A stretch of 64,000 nucleotides of DNA, from assembly GCF_029952445.1 (NCBI RefSeq), contig NZ_JAQPPK010000016.1, positions 1 through 64,000 of the forward strand. The letters are read 5' to 3'. The first letter of the stretch is position 1; every line of letters starts with the position of its first letter. The DNA is from Paenarthrobacter nitroguajacolicus (GTDB lineage: Bacteria > Actinomycetota > Actinomycetes > Actinomycetales > Micrococcaceae). Below, in pieces: positions 1 to 8,424 of this stretch. The position numbers and the translations under genes are program-made. Under the pieces are notes generated by a model. That model was not told where the DNA came from. It worked only from the letters and a program-made list of their open reading frames with translations, and searched no databases.

Positions 1-392
1 TCCCGCGCCACCGGGACCACGGACGCCGTTGTTGAAGGTTCCGGCGCGCTGGTGCCGGGTGCAGGCGAAGGCTCGACGACGGGAACCGGCTTGCCCGTGC
101 TCGGTGCCGGACTGCTGGCGGGCGCTGAAGACGGAGCAAGCGTCGCCGAAGCCGATGAAGCAGGTGCCGGGCTCGCGAGGGGTGGCGGCGCGGCGGGGAC
201 AGCCACGGAGGGTACGCCCGGCGTCGGGGTCGCCCCGCCTGGGGTGGCCGGGATACTGGGCCCTGAAGACGTAGGCGTCGGCACCGAAAGGGTGGGTAGG
301 GGGTTGCCCGGCTGGGAAGGCGCGGATTGCGTGCAGCCAGCCACCAAGAGACTGAAGAGGAGGCAGGCGGCCGCGATCGTCGTCGTACTCAT
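1..392 (-). CDS. Pro/Ala/Ser-rich secreted lipoprotein, truncated by window edge
   Basis: The frame opens at ATG 392 and stays open for 130 codons to the left edge, so the C-terminus is missing. Residues 1-20 form a short signal peptide ending in the lipobox L-V-A-G-C (Cys20), which predicts lipidation and anchoring on the outer face of the membrane. Everything after about residue 22 is a low-complexity linker rich in Pro, Ala, Ser and Thr, typical of a spacer that holds a distal domain away from the membrane. That domain lies outside the window, so no function can be given. It lies downstream of the FMN reductase on the same strand but behind a strong terminator, so it is probably a separate unit. 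The complementary strand carries a long spurious frame caused by the Pro/Ala codons. Confidence 0.75.
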   Translation of the reverse strand, partial: MSTTTIAAACLLFSLLVAGCTQSAPSQPGNPLPTLSVPTPTSSGPSIPATPGGATPTPGVPSVAVPAAPPPLASPAPASSASATLAPSSAPASSPAPSTGKPVPVVEPSPAPGTSAPEPSTTASVVPVAR

Positions 393-545
393 TGATACTG
401 GTCCGGCATGCATGACAGCCCCGCGCTCCTGTCCGTCCACCTGTATCTCCAACGTTAGGACGGGATCCCGGGGCGCGAAATGCCGCTACGGTGACGGTTC
501 GGACAAGAGTTGGTCACGCCCCGGGCGTACCTGCCGGAAAGAAAA

Positions 546-580
546 ATGCCCCCGCACCGCGAAACGCGGGACGGGGGCAT
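546..580 (-). terminator. Rho-independent-type hairpin after the FMN reductase gene
   Basis: Outer arms ATGCCCCCG and CGGGGGCAT pair perfectly over 9 bp and enclose a second short CGCG/CGCG stem. On the minus strand the hairpin lies just past the reductase stop at 592 and is followed by TTTTTC, the usual terminator tail. Confidence 0.85.
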
Positions 581-591
581 CCGGGAAAAGA

Positions 592-1158
592 CTAGGCTGC
601 TGCTTCTTCGTCCTGGACGGCGGTCAGCGGCTCAAAGATGCCCTTGATCTGCTCTACGACCTCGGCGTCGTCCTTGGGGTGCAGTTCGGCGAAGCGGATC
701 ATGGAGCCCGGGACGGCCAGCTTGACGTCCTCGAGGACCTTGGCGCCGGCGATGCCGACTGCCTTGCGGGCCTCGTCCTGCGCCCAAACGCCTCCGTACT
801 GGCCGAAAGCGGTTCCGACGACGGCGGTCGGCTTGCCCGAGAGGGCGCCGGCACCGAACGGGCGGGACAGCCAGTCGATGGCGTTCTTCAGGGATGCGGG
901 CACGGTGCCGTTGTGCTCGGGGGTGACCAGGAGGATGGTGTCTGCGTCATTTGCAGCGGCACGGAGGGCGGCGGCTTCGGCAGGAACCTGGCCCTCGACG
1001 TCGATGTCTTCGTTGTAGAAGGGGATGTTGCCCAGGGAATCGTGGATCTGAACGTCAACGTTCTCCGGGGCATTCAGCTGAATGGCTTCGGCGAGCTTCT
1101 TGTTGTGCGAATCGGCGCGCAGGCTGCCGACGAGGGTCAGAACGGTGCTCTTGGACAT
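592..1158 (-). CDS. NADPH-dependent FMN reductase / azoreductase-like flavodoxin-fold protein
   Basis: A 188-residue cytoplasmic flavodoxin-fold reductase that would use NAD(P)H to reduce FMN, quinones or azo compounds. Visible marks are the N-terminal phosphate-binding strand-loop L-V-G-S-L-R (residues 9-14) and the family signature around T-P-E-H-N-G-T-V-P-A-S-L-K-N-A-I-D-W near residues 79-96. The start is ATG 1158, not an upstream in-frame codon at 1227, because AGGAG sits a proper distance before 1158 and the family begins with this short beta strand. It is divergent from a TetR regulator, and an imperfect palindrome lies between them. Induction by an electrophile, quinone or similar ligand through that regulator is inferred. 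The substrate cannot be read from sequence. Confidence 0.9.
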   Translation of the reverse strand: MSKSTVLTLVGSLRADSHNKKLAEAIQLNAPENVDVQIHDSLGNIPFYNEDIDVEGQVPAEAAALRAAANDADTILLVTPEHNGTVPASLKNAIDWLSRPFGAGALSGKPTAVVGTAFGQYGGVWAQDEARKAVGIAGAKVLEDVKLAVPGSMIRFAELHPKDDAEVVEQIKGIFEPLTAVQDEEAAA

Positions 1159-1233
1159 GGTGTCTCCTTGTGTCGGGCCGGGTCTGGGGAGATCCGGCCT
1201 GCGGTTTCCGGGCTTTGGAGCCTTCATCGATAC

Positions 1234-1256
1234 TAAACGGACTACGGTCCGGTTTC
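1234..1256. promoter_or_regulatory. probable TetR operator between FMN reductase and tetR
   Basis: AA-CGGAC and GTCCG-TT arms flank a 4-bp centre (TACG); 7 of 8 position pairs are complementary. It lies between the two divergent starts (1158 and 1281), the normal place for autoregulation by the adjacent TetR protein. Binding is inferred, not shown. Confidence 0.55.
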
Positions 1257-1280
1257 TATTCCCGGGTCTAGAATGTTCTT

Positions 1281-1895
1281 GTGAGCTTCATCCCCCTCCA
1301 GCCCGACGCGCCATTGGGGACGCCCGGGCTGCCGCACGAGCGCAGCGACGCCGCCCGGAACCGCGAGCGCCTTCTGTGTGCTGCCCGTGAACTGGTGGAC
1401 GAGTTCGGCGCGGAAGCCCTGACCATGGATGCTCTGGCGTGCAAGGCGAAGGTTGGCAAGGGGACGGTCTTCCGGCGTTTCGGTAGCAGGGCGGGGCTCA
1501 TGATGACCCTGCTCAGTGACGCTGAGTCGGAATTCCAGCGTGGCTTCATGTTCGGGCCGCCGCCGCTGGGCCCGGGCGCTTCCCCTGCCGACCGCCTGGT
1601 GGCTTTCGGCGAGGGCCGGATCTACTTTGTCCTCGAAAACGGTGAGCTGCTCAAAGCCGCGGGCGCTGCCACGCGCAACAGGTTTGACGTCCCCGCGACG
1701 AAGCTTTCGCACCGGCACATGGAGGTACTGCTTCGCGAGGCCGGAATTGCCGACCCCTGGGTCATGGCGATGTCCCTTACCTACGCTCTGGACCCCGAGA
1801 GGATCGTCGACGACGTGCGGGTCCGGGGCATTTCGCCTCGCCGGCTCACGGACTCCTGGCGGGAACTGATCACCCGCCTTCTGAAGGCTTCCTAG
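1281..1895 (+). CDS. TetR/AcrR-family transcriptional regulator
   Basis: A 204-residue one-component repressor starting at GTG 1281. The N-terminal helix-turn-helix spans about residues 25-70 and includes the canonical recognition segment K-V-G-K-G-T-V-F-R-R-F-G-S-R-A-G-L. The remaining all-alpha part is the ligand-binding and dimerisation domain, which is poorly conserved between families. The gene is divergent from the FMN reductase at 592-1158. An imperfect palindrome at 1234-1256 lies in the 122-bp gap, so the likely job is repression of that reductase and of itself, relieved by a small toxic or redox-active ligand. The ligand is not predictable. Confidence 0.88.
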   Translation: MSFIPLQPDAPLGTPGLPHERSDAARNRERLLCAARELVDEFGAEALTMDALACKAKVGKGTVFRRFGSRAGLMMTLLSDAESEFQRGFMFGPPPLGPGASPADRLVAFGEGRIYFVLENGELLKAAGAATRNRFDVPATKLSHRHMEVLLREAGIADPWVMAMSLTYALDPERIVDDVRVRGISPRRLTDSWRELITRLLKAS

Positions 1896-2084
1896 CCCGA
1901 CCTCCCGCCAAAGGTCCCAAGCGGTGGGCCTTAAGTGTCGCCGTCGTCGTTTTCGTGACGCACCTTGCACATAACAATCTGGCTGCAGGCGCCAAAGTGG
2001 CGTCGTGGAAGCAAAACGTGAAGCACTTATTGTGGTAGTTTCCTCTTGAATGTGACCCATGCCATACACGGCCCGGTGATCACT

Positions 2085-2170
2085 GAAGGGGCGCTGGGGG
2101 AGCCAAACCACCCGCTGCGCCAATTCGCAGCTGACGCCGGCCACAGCCGGGAACCGCGGAAGGACGAGCT
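2085..2170 (+). other. structured leader upstream of the peptide ABC operon (310-bp gene-free stretch 1896-2205)
   Basis: The 310 bases between the tetR stop and the first permease hold no gene of normal size. The distal part contains CTGGGGGAGCC, then GCAGCTGACGCC, the inverted arms CCGGC/GCCGG, and a strong GGAAGGA ribosome site. The order GGGGGA...CAGCT-AC...purine-rich site loosely recalls actinobacterial c-di-AMP (ydaO/yuaA) leaders, but the characteristic GGGGTGAATC block is missing, so this is a resemblance only. Bases 1896-2084 show nothing I can name. Confidence 0.25.
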
Positions 2171-2212
2171 TTGAGTTTTGCCACGATTCGGGGCAGCCAC
2201 CCGACATGCTGA
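2171..2212 (+). other. 13-codon leader ORF overlapping the permease start
   Basis: TTG 2171 is preceded by GGAAGGA at good spacing and encodes MSFATIRGSHPTC, ending in TGA at 2210-2212. The permease ATG (2206) lies inside its last codons (ATGCTGA). The permease itself has only a weak ribosome site, so translational coupling through this mini-ORF is plausible. It could also be the remnant of the start of a former gene. Confidence 0.35.
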
Positions 2213-3189
2213 AATATCTGCTGAAGCGGTCAGGCATCTACCTGATCATGATCTTCCTGACCACAAGCGCCGGGTATTTCCTGGCAGTCTCCTCCCTCAA
2301 ACCGGCTGTCCTGGAGCAAGAGAAGATTCCGCGGCCCACCCCCGAACAGGTCGCCGCGTCCTTCCGTGGCCTCGGTCTGGACCCGGACAAGAACGCCTGG
2401 GAGCGCTACGTCGAATGGCTGGGCGGCATCGTGACCCGCTGGGACTGGGGCCGCAGCCCGAACGGCGCCTACGTCAATGCGGAGTTCGCCGATCGTGTCC
2501 TTGTCTCCACCCGCCTGTTCATCGCCTCGATCATCCTGACCTTGATCATCGGCGTGGCGCTGGGTGTCTACTCCGCCGCACGCCAGTACAAATTCCAGGA
2601 TCGCGTCATAACGTCCTACAGCTACCTGGTCCACATTCTTCCCGCGCCCATCGCCTACTTCCTGGTGCAGCTGGGCGCCATCAGCATCAATGAGACCGTC
2701 GGCGAGCGCATCTTCTTCGTGACGGGAATTTCGACGCCGGGAATTGACCCCGGCTGGCCGGCTTTCGTTGACCTTGTGGCCCACTACGCCGTGCCCACTT
2801 TTGCCATGACCATCTTCGGTTGGGCGGGTTACCAGATCGCCCAGCGGCAGTATCTCCTGGACAACGTCAATGCCGACTTTGTCCGCACCGCCCGGGCCAA
2901 GGGACTCACCCGCAACCAGGCCATCCGGAAGCATGCGTTGCGGGTCTCTTTCATTCCGGTGGCCCAGAGCATCGCCTTCACCATCCCCGCGATCTTCACG
3001 GGAGGGTTCTTCGCCGAGGCCATCTTTGCGTGGCCCGGTATCGGCCTTTGGAGCATTCAGTCCATCGGCTTGCAGGACGTCAATGTTGCCACCGCAACGC
3101 TGGCCTACGGCTCAGTCATCTTCGCGATCGGTGCCATTCTGGCCGACTTCGCCACCACGCTGGTCGATCCACGAGTGAGGGTCCAGTAA
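2206..3189 (+). CDS. peptide/nickel-type ABC transporter permease, DppB/OppB family
   Basis: A 327-residue integral membrane subunit with a first helix at residues 8-28, a long extracytoplasmic loop (about 35-95), then the five-helix binding-protein-dependent transport core. The EAA-type cytoplasmic loop shows as A-R-A-K-G-L-T-R-N-Q-A-I-R-K-H-A-L-R (about residues 228-245), the contact site for the ATPase. The C-terminus ends in L-V-D-P-R-V, typical of DppB. The start is ATG 2206; it has a weak ribosome site and overlaps a small upstream reading frame. The stop overlaps the next ATG by one base (TAATG). It forms the channel with the next permease. Di- or oligopeptide uptake is the family default; the true substrate is unknown. 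Confidence 0.92.
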   Translation: MLKYLLKRSGIYLIMIFLTTSAGYFLAVSSLKPAVLEQEKIPRPTPEQVAASFRGLGLDPDKNAWERYVEWLGGIVTRWDWGRSPNGAYVNAEFADRVLVSTRLFIASIILTLIIGVALGVYSAARQYKFQDRVITSYSYLVHILPAPIAYFLVQLGAISINETVGERIFFVTGISTPGIDPGWPAFVDLVAHYAVPTFAMTIFGWAGYQIAQRQYLLDNVNADFVRTARAKGLTRNQAIRKHALRVSFIPVAQSIAFTIPAIFTGGFFAEAIFAWPGIGLWSIQSIGLQDVNVATATLAYGSVIFAIGAILADFATTLVDPRVRVQ

Positions 3190-4151
3190 TGACAAACATC
3201 ATTGACCCGATCGCAGAGATCGATGAGACAAGGGTTGCCGACCAGGACGTCGTGATCGGCAAGTCCCGCATCATTTTCCGTCGCTTCATGCGCAACCGGA
3301 CCGCCGTCGCAGGCTTGTTCATTTTCGTGGCGCTGTTCCTTTTCTCGCTGTTCGGCGGATTCCTGACGCCGTGGGACAAGGAAACCCTTGACCCCTTGAA
3401 CATCGGCATGCCGCCGTCGCCGGACCATTTGCTCGGCACCACGCAGGCAGGCATCGACCTGATGGCGCTCATTGTCGATGGCACCAGGACGTCGATCCTC
3501 ATTGGCCTGATCGTGGGCGGCGTGTCCGTGCTGATCTCAGCCGTCTACGGCTGCACCATGGCGTTCTTTGGCGGCAAAGTGGACGCCACCATGCTGTTCA
3601 TCCTTGAAGCGCTGATCATGATGCCCGCCATCCTGGTGGTGGCGGTGGCAACCAGCGGCAGCGGCGGCCTCAAGAACCTGCCCAGCTGGCTCCTGCTGAT
3701 CGTTGTCCTGCTGTTCTTCAGCTGGATGGGCACGGCCCGGCTTGTGCGCTCCCTGTCCATGTCGCTCATGCAGCGGGACTACGTGAAGGCCGCCAAGTAC
3801 ATGGGCGTTCCGTCCCGCAGGATCGTGTGGCGCCACCTGGTTCCGAACATTGGCTCGCTGCTGGTCCTGGACTTCACCCGGGGCATTACCGGTGCGATTC
3901 TTGCCGAAGTTGCGTTCTCCTTTATCGGCATCGGCATCAAACTCCCCGATGTCAGCCTTGGTGTGCTGATCGGGCAAGCCACAGGCCAGGTGTCCTCGTT
4001 CCCCTGGATGTTCTGGGTACCGCTGACCGTGATGTTCCTGCTTACCGGATCCCTGGCCATGATGAACGACGGCCTCCGCGACGCCTTCGACCCCAGCTCC
4101 AGCTCGATTGGCCGGGCGAAGAACAAGACCGCAAAGGTGACCAACAAATGA
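3189..4151 (+). CDS. peptide/nickel-type ABC transporter permease, DppC/OppC family
   Basis: A 320-residue partner permease. The N-terminal cytoplasmic tail with R-R-F-M-R-N-R (about 33-39) leads into the first helix, as in the OppC N-terminal domain, followed by the transport core. The EAA loop reads Y-V-K-A-A-K-Y-M-G-V-P-S-R-R-I-V-W-R-H-L. The ATG at 3189 shares a base with the upstream stop, which shows translational coupling. A much longer in-frame extension to 2820 is rejected because it would lie inside the first permease and lacks family similarity. It heterodimerises with the 2206-3189 product. Confidence 0.93.
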   Translation: MTNIIDPIAEIDETRVADQDVVIGKSRIIFRRFMRNRTAVAGLFIFVALFLFSLFGGFLTPWDKETLDPLNIGMPPSPDHLLGTTQAGIDLMALIVDGTRTSILIGLIVGGVSVLISAVYGCTMAFFGGKVDATMLFILEALIMMPAILVVAVATSGSGGLKNLPSWLLLIVVLLFFSWMGTARLVRSLSMSLMQRDYVKAAKYMGVPSRRIVWRHLVPNIGSLLVLDFTRGITGAILAEVAFSFIGIGIKLPDVSLGVLIGQATGQVSSFPWMFWVPLTVMFLLTGSLAMMNDGLRDAFDPSSSSIGRAKNKTAKVTNK

Positions 4152-6313
4152 GCACCAACATCTCCCAGAACCCTGCCGAGCGCCTCCGCGACGCCGGACT
4201 CTACGCCCCCGGCGAAGCAGTCCTCAGCGTCCGCGACCTCAACGTCCGGTTCAACTCCGAAAACGGCGTGGTCCACGCTGTCCGTGGCGTGGACTTCGAC
4301 CTCATGCCGGGCAAGACGCTGGGCATCGTGGGTGAATCCGGCTCCGGCAAATCCGTCACCTCCATGGCCATCATGGGGCTCCTCCCCGAAACGGCGGACA
4401 TCACAGGTTCCGTGCGTTACAAAGGCAAGGAGCTCCTGGGACTGAGCGACAAAGCGATGTGCAAACATCGCGGCAGCGACATCGCCATGGTGTTCCAGGA
4501 CCCGCTCTCCTCGCTGACGCCCGTCTACACCGTGGGCACGCAGATCATCGAGGCGCTGACGGTCCACAACCCGAACATGGGCAAACAGGCCAAAGAAGCC
4601 CGCGCCGTCGAACTTTTGCGGATGGTGGGCATCCCGAGCCCCAAGGACAGGCTGAAAGCCTTCCCGCACGAGTTCTCGGGCGGTATGCGCCAGCGCGTCA
4701 TGATCGCCATTGCGATCGCCAACGATCCGCGGGTACTCATTGCCGATGAACCCACGACGGCGCTCGATGTCACCATCCAGGCGCAGGTGCTCGAAGTCCT
4801 GCACACCGCGCAGGAGGAGACCGGGGCCGCCGTCGTCATGATCACGCACGACCTCGGCGTCGTGGCGGGCATGGCCGACGACATCATGGTGATGTACGCG
4901 GGCAAACCCGTGGAAACCGGCACCGTGGAGGACATCTACTACAACCCGCGGATGCCCTACACGCTGGGCCTGCTCGGGGCAGTGCCCCGCGTAGACACCG
5001 CCACCAAACAGTCGCTGGTGCCCATCGAGGGAACGCCTCCCAACCTCGCGCTGCCAGTGAACGGGTGCTCGTTCGCGGCCCGTTGCCCGATGGTCAGCGA
5101 CGCCTGCCTGCACGGCGAACCGGAGCTGGTGTCCGTGCCGGGATCCGAAGCCCAGACCTTGGGGCACAAGGCAGCCTGCATCAAATCCGATGAGCTTTCC
5201 GGCAACGCGGACGCGCACAAGATCTTCCACGCGCCACCCAAGCCAGTATCAAAGTTCGACGGCGTTGAACGCCTCGAGCGCGAAAAGGTCCTGGAACTCA
5301 AGGACGTAAAGAAGCACTTCCCGCTGCTCAAGGGTGCCTTGATCAAGCGGCGGATCGGCACGGTCAAGGCGGTGGACGGGCTGAGCTTCGACATCCGCGA
5401 GGGCGAGTGCGTGTCAATCGTGGGGGAGTCCGGCTGCGGAAAGACCACCACGCTTCTGGAAATCATGGAGTTCCACCCGGACCAGGTGGGCGAGGTGGTC
5501 ATCGGCGGCGTCAGCAACAAGGTAGCCACCGACCACAAGACCAAGATGGCCATGCGCAAAGAAATGCAGATGGTGTTCCAGGACCCCACCGGCGCCCTGG
5601 ATCCGCGCTTCACCGTGTACGAGGTCCTTGCCGAGCCGCTGGAAAACCTGGGGATGCCAAAGGCCGCCGTCAAGAAGCGCATCATGGAGCTCATGAAGCT
5701 GGTGGGCCTGCAACCGGACCACGTCAACCGCTTCCCCAACCAGTTCTCCGGTGGACAGCGCCAACGCATCGGCATTGCCCGGGCCCTCGCCGTCAACCCG
5801 AAGCTCGTGGTCTTGGACGAACCCGTATCTGCCCTGGATGTTTCCGTCCAGGCCGGTGTCATCAACCTCTTGGACAAGCTCCGCGCCGAACTTGGCCTCA
5901 GCTACCTGATGGTGGCCCACGACCTCTCGGTGGTCCGGCACATTTCCGACCGCGTGGCCGTGATGTACCTGGGCAAGATCGTGGAAACCGGCGATGTGGA
6001 CGACGTCTTTGACAATCCCCGGCACCCGTACACCAGGGCGCTGCTGTCCGCCATCCCGGTGCCCGACCCAGAGCTGGAACGCACCCGTGAACGCATCATC
6101 CTGCAGGGCGATCTTCCCAGTCCGCTCGATGCGCCCAAGGGATGCAATTTTGCTACGCGTTGTCCCGTGTTCGCCGCGCTGCCTGCCGCAAAGCAGGAGA
6201 AGTGCCTTACTCTGGAGCCGCCACTTGCTCCGGAGAAGGAAGGCACACAGGACTTCGCCTGCTTCTTCCCGGACGGAGAGCTGGATGCCGACATGCTGGT
6301 GGTGCATGCCTGA
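4148..6313 (+). CDS. dipeptide ABC transporter ATP-binding protein, DppD-DppF fusion
   Basis: A 721-residue protein carrying both nucleotide-binding domains of the importer. First domain: Walker A G-E-S-G-S-G-K-S near residue 62, signature F-S-G-G-M-R-Q-R, Walker B L-I-A-D-E-P-T-T-A-L-D. Second domain: Walker A G-E-S-G-C-G-K-T near residue 425, signature F-S-G-G-Q-R-Q-R, Walker B V-V-L-D-E-P-V-S-A-L-D. Each half ends in the oligopeptide-transporter C-terminal region with a Cys-rich segment (C-S-F-A-A-R-C-P and C-N-F-A-T-R-C-P). The ATG at 4148 overlaps the permease stop (ATGA). Single-chain fusions of this kind are common in actinobacteria. It hydrolyses ATP at the cytoplasmic face to power import. 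Confidence 0.95.
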   Translation: MSTNISQNPAERLRDAGLYAPGEAVLSVRDLNVRFNSENGVVHAVRGVDFDLMPGKTLGIVGESGSGKSVTSMAIMGLLPETADITGSVRYKGKELLGLSDKAMCKHRGSDIAMVFQDPLSSLTPVYTVGTQIIEALTVHNPNMGKQAKEARAVELLRMVGIPSPKDRLKAFPHEFSGGMRQRVMIAIAIANDPRVLIADEPTTALDVTIQAQVLEVLHTAQEETGAAVVMITHDLGVVAGMADDIMVMYAGKPVETGTVEDIYYNPRMPYTLGLLGAVPRVDTATKQSLVPIEGTPPNLALPVNGCSFAARCPMVSDACLHGEPELVSVPGSEAQTLGHKAACIKSDELSGNADAHKIFHAPPKPVSKFDGVERLEREKVLELKDVKKHFPLLKGALIKRRIGTVKAVDGLSFDIREGECVSIVGESGCGKTTTLLEIMEFHPDQVGEVVIGGVSNKVATDHKTKMAMRKEMQMVFQDPTGALDPRFTVYEVLAEPLENLGMPKAAVKKRIMELMKLVGLQPDHVNRFPNQFSGGQRQRIGIARALAVNPKLVVLDEPVSALDVSVQAGVINLLDKLRAELGLSYLMVAHDLSVVRHISDRVAVMYLGKIVETGDVDDVFDNPRHPYTRALLSAIPVPDPELERTRERIILQGDLPSPLDAPKGCNFATRCPVFAALPAAKQEKCLTLEPPLAPEKEGTQDFACFFPDGELDADMLVVHA

Positions 6314-6392
6314 CGACATATGACTCAACTGATTGAAACCCTGTTATTCAACTCGCAAATGATTTTCCAGTCGTAAACATGAAGGGCAAACC

Positions 6393-8120
6393 ATGATGAA
6401 GTACACGACGATCGGCGGCGTGGCAGTTGCAGCAGCACTCATGCTGACCGCTTGCGGCGGGGGAACGCCGTCGGGTCCGGCCTCCCAGAAGGCCGAAGAA
6501 GCGGGCGGTGACATCAGCAAGCTGATCAGCGTCAACGCCAAGGAAACAAAGGACCTGGACCAGGGCGGCACGGTTACCCTGGCTGTAGGCAGCATCGGCC
6601 CGGACTTTAATGGATTCTCCAACGTGGGCAACAGTGCGGACACGTCCGCCTTGATGACCCCAGTGAACACGGCGGCCATCAGCAGTGGCGGCATTGGCGG
6701 CTGCTGGAAGCTCGACTTCGACGGCAAGGCCGAGCCAAACAAGGATTTCTGCGAAGACGTCAAGAGCGAAGTCAAGGACGGCAAGCAGACCATCACCATC
6801 AAGGTGAACGACAAGGCCACCTGGAACGACGGCACGCCGATCGACGTGAAGACCTTCCAGAACACGTGGAACATGCTCAAGGGCGAGGACAAGTCCATCG
6901 ACATCGTCACTGCGGGCGCTTACGCCTTCGTTGACTCCGTCAAGGCCGGTGCCAATGACAAGGAAGTCATCGTTACCACCACCCAGCCGGTCTACCCCCT
7001 GGAGGGGTTGTTCTTCGGCCTGATCCACCCTGCGATCAACACTCCGGACATCTTCAACAAGGGTTTCGCTGGTGAAATGCACCCCGAGTGGATGGCCGGT
7101 CCGTTCAAGATCGACAACTACGACACGACAGCGAAAACCGTCACCATGGTTCCCAACGACAAGTGGTGGGGCCAGAAGCCGGTCCTGGACAAGGTCATCT
7201 GGCGCCAGATGGAACCGAGCGCAACCATCGCCGCCTTCAAGAACGGCGAAATCGACGCAACCAGCGGCCGTACCCTCGGCCGTTACAAGCAGCTCGAAGG
7301 CACCAAGGATTCCGACGTTCGTCGTGGCCAGCGTCTCTTCGCCGGCGGCCTGAACCTCAACGCCAAGAAGCCCGCGCTGACTGATGTGGCCGTCCGCAAG
7401 GCGATCTTCACCGCCGTCGACCGCAAAGCCATCCGCGACGTACGCTTCAATGGCCTGAACTGGTCCGAAGAGAGCTCGGGCTCCATGATGCTCATGCCGT
7501 TCTCCGAGTACTACCAGGACAACTACCCCGTGAAGGACACCGGCGCTGACGCAGCCAAGAAGGTCCTGACCGACGCCGGATACGCCCCGAACGACAAGGG
7601 CATCATGGCGAAGGACGGTGTTCCGGTTGCCTTCAAGATCACCAACTTCGGCGACGACCCCACCACGGCTGCCACCTCGCAGACCCTCCAGAAGCAGCTC
7701 CAGGCAGCTGGTATGGACGTCGGCATTGACCAGCGCGGTGACGCTGACTTCGGCAAGGTTGTTGGTACCCGCGACTTCGATGTAACCATTTCCGGTTACA
7801 CGGTGGGCGCCGATGCCACTGACGCCGTGAAGCAGTACTACGACTCCACCACCAACGAGAACGGCCTGGGCGATCCGGAGCTCGACGCCGAGATCAAGCG
7901 CCTCGCCACCATCGCCGATGACACCGAGCGCAACAAGGCGGCAATGGACGTCGAAAAGAAGCACATGGAGAAGTACTTCTCCATGGGAACGGTCCTGAAC
8001 GGCCCGGAGATCCAGTTCGTGCAGAAGGGTCTGGCCAACTACGGCCCGTCCCTCTTCAAGAGCCTCTCCAACGTTCCTGACTGGACCACCCTCGGCTGGG
8101 AAAAGGGCACCAAGAAGTAG
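6393..8120 (+). CDS. peptide ABC transporter substrate-binding lipoprotein (SBP family 5)
   Basis: A 575-residue extracellular lipoprotein. The signal peptide ends in the lipobox L-T-A-C (Cys21), followed by a Gly-rich spacer. The body has family-5 features: W-N-D-G-T-P-I-D-V near residue 146 and the V-A-V-R-K-A-I-F block near 332 that frames the second lobe. It captures the solute and delivers it to the two permeases. It is the last gene of the operon, about 80 bp after the ATPase, whereas many family-5 operons place the binding protein first. A second start codon three bases downstream (6396) is equally possible. A long perfect hairpin follows. Confidence 0.93.
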   Translation: MMKYTTIGGVAVAAALMLTACGGGTPSGPASQKAEEAGGDISKLISVNAKETKDLDQGGTVTLAVGSIGPDFNGFSNVGNSADTSALMTPVNTAAISSGGIGGCWKLDFDGKAEPNKDFCEDVKSEVKDGKQTITIKVNDKATWNDGTPIDVKTFQNTWNMLKGEDKSIDIVTAGAYAFVDSVKAGANDKEVIVTTTQPVYPLEGLFFGLIHPAINTPDIFNKGFAGEMHPEWMAGPFKIDNYDTTAKTVTMVPNDKWWGQKPVLDKVIWRQMEPSATIAAFKNGEIDATSGRTLGRYKQLEGTKDSDVRRGQRLFAGGLNLNAKKPALTDVAVRKAIFTAVDRKAIRDVRFNGLNWSEESSGSMMLMPFSEYYQDNYPVKDTGADAAKKVLTDAGYAPNDKGIMAKDGVPVAFKITNFGDDPTTAATSQTLQKQLQAAGMDVGIDQRGDADFGKVVGTRDFDVTISGYTVGADATDAVKQYYDSTTNENGLGDPELDAEIKRLATIADDTERNKAAMDVEKKHMEKYFSMGTVLNGPEIQFVQKGLANYGPSLFKSLSNVPDWTTLGWEKGTKK

Positions 8121-8140
8121 CCGTCCCGCTGTAGTTTCCT

Positions 8141-8194
8141 GAAGGCCGGGATCCTTCCGAACCAGTTCATCGGTTCGGAAGGGCCCCGGCCTTC
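8141..8194 (+). terminator. terminator of the peptide ABC operon
   Basis: GAAGGCCGGG pairs with CCCGGCCTTC and, inside it, CCTTCCGAACC pairs with GGTTCGGAAGG around an 8-base loop. The total stem exceeds 20 bp, 20 bases past the stop codon. Confidence 0.9.
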
Positions 8195-8205
8195 GCCGTC
8201 CCCCG

Positions 8206-8356
8206 ACGCTCTCTCACTTACACGCCCCTTCCCCCGGACCCTCCTTCACGTAATACCCCTTTCCCCAGACCCTCTCCCACTTACACCCCCCTTCCCCCGG
8301 ACGCTCCTTCACGTAATACCCCCTTCCCCCAGACCCTCGCTCACATTCCCGCACCC
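8206..8356. repeat. tandem ~32-bp pyrimidine-rich repeat, 4.7 units
   Basis: Units begin at 8206, 8238, 8269, 8301 and 8333 (partial). Two alternating flavours are seen: one with CACTTACA(C) and one with CTTCACGTAATACC, each followed by CCCC-TTCCCCC. Units 1 and 3 match, and units 2 and 4 match, so the true period is about 63 bp made of two related halves. It separates the ABC operon terminator from the toxin-antitoxin promoter and codes for nothing convincing. Confidence 0.8.
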
Positions 8357-8371
8357 GCAACCCGCTGCACG

Positions 8372-8395
8372 TGTACATAATGTACGAGATGTACA
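8372..8395. promoter_or_regulatory. YefM-type autoregulatory operator (paired TGTACA motifs)
   Basis: TGTACA occurs at 8372-8377 and again at 8390-8395, and GTACATAATGTAC (8373-8385) is a perfect 13-bp palindrome. TGTACA is the core motif bound by E. coli YefM-YoeB, so autorepression by the antitoxin or the complex just downstream is likely. A TAGTCT element about 10 bases before the antitoxin ATG could be its -10. Confidence 0.6.
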
Positions 8396-8424
8396 TAAAG
8401 CACAGAACTGCGTAGTCTGGATAC

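Noticed and set aside
52..1236. Plus-strand 394-codon open frame
   Set aside because: It is the shadow of the Pro/Ala-rich lipoprotein and the FMN reductase on the other strand; both real genes have ribosome sites and family motifs.
1242..2237. Minus-strand 331-codon frame over tetR and the peptide-operon leader
   Set aside because: Antisense to a clear TetR gene, no family features, and no ribosome site.
6348..7964. 538-codon minus-strand frame over the peptide-binding lipoprotein
   Set aside because: Shadow of a well-supported SBP gene; composition typical of an antisense frame.
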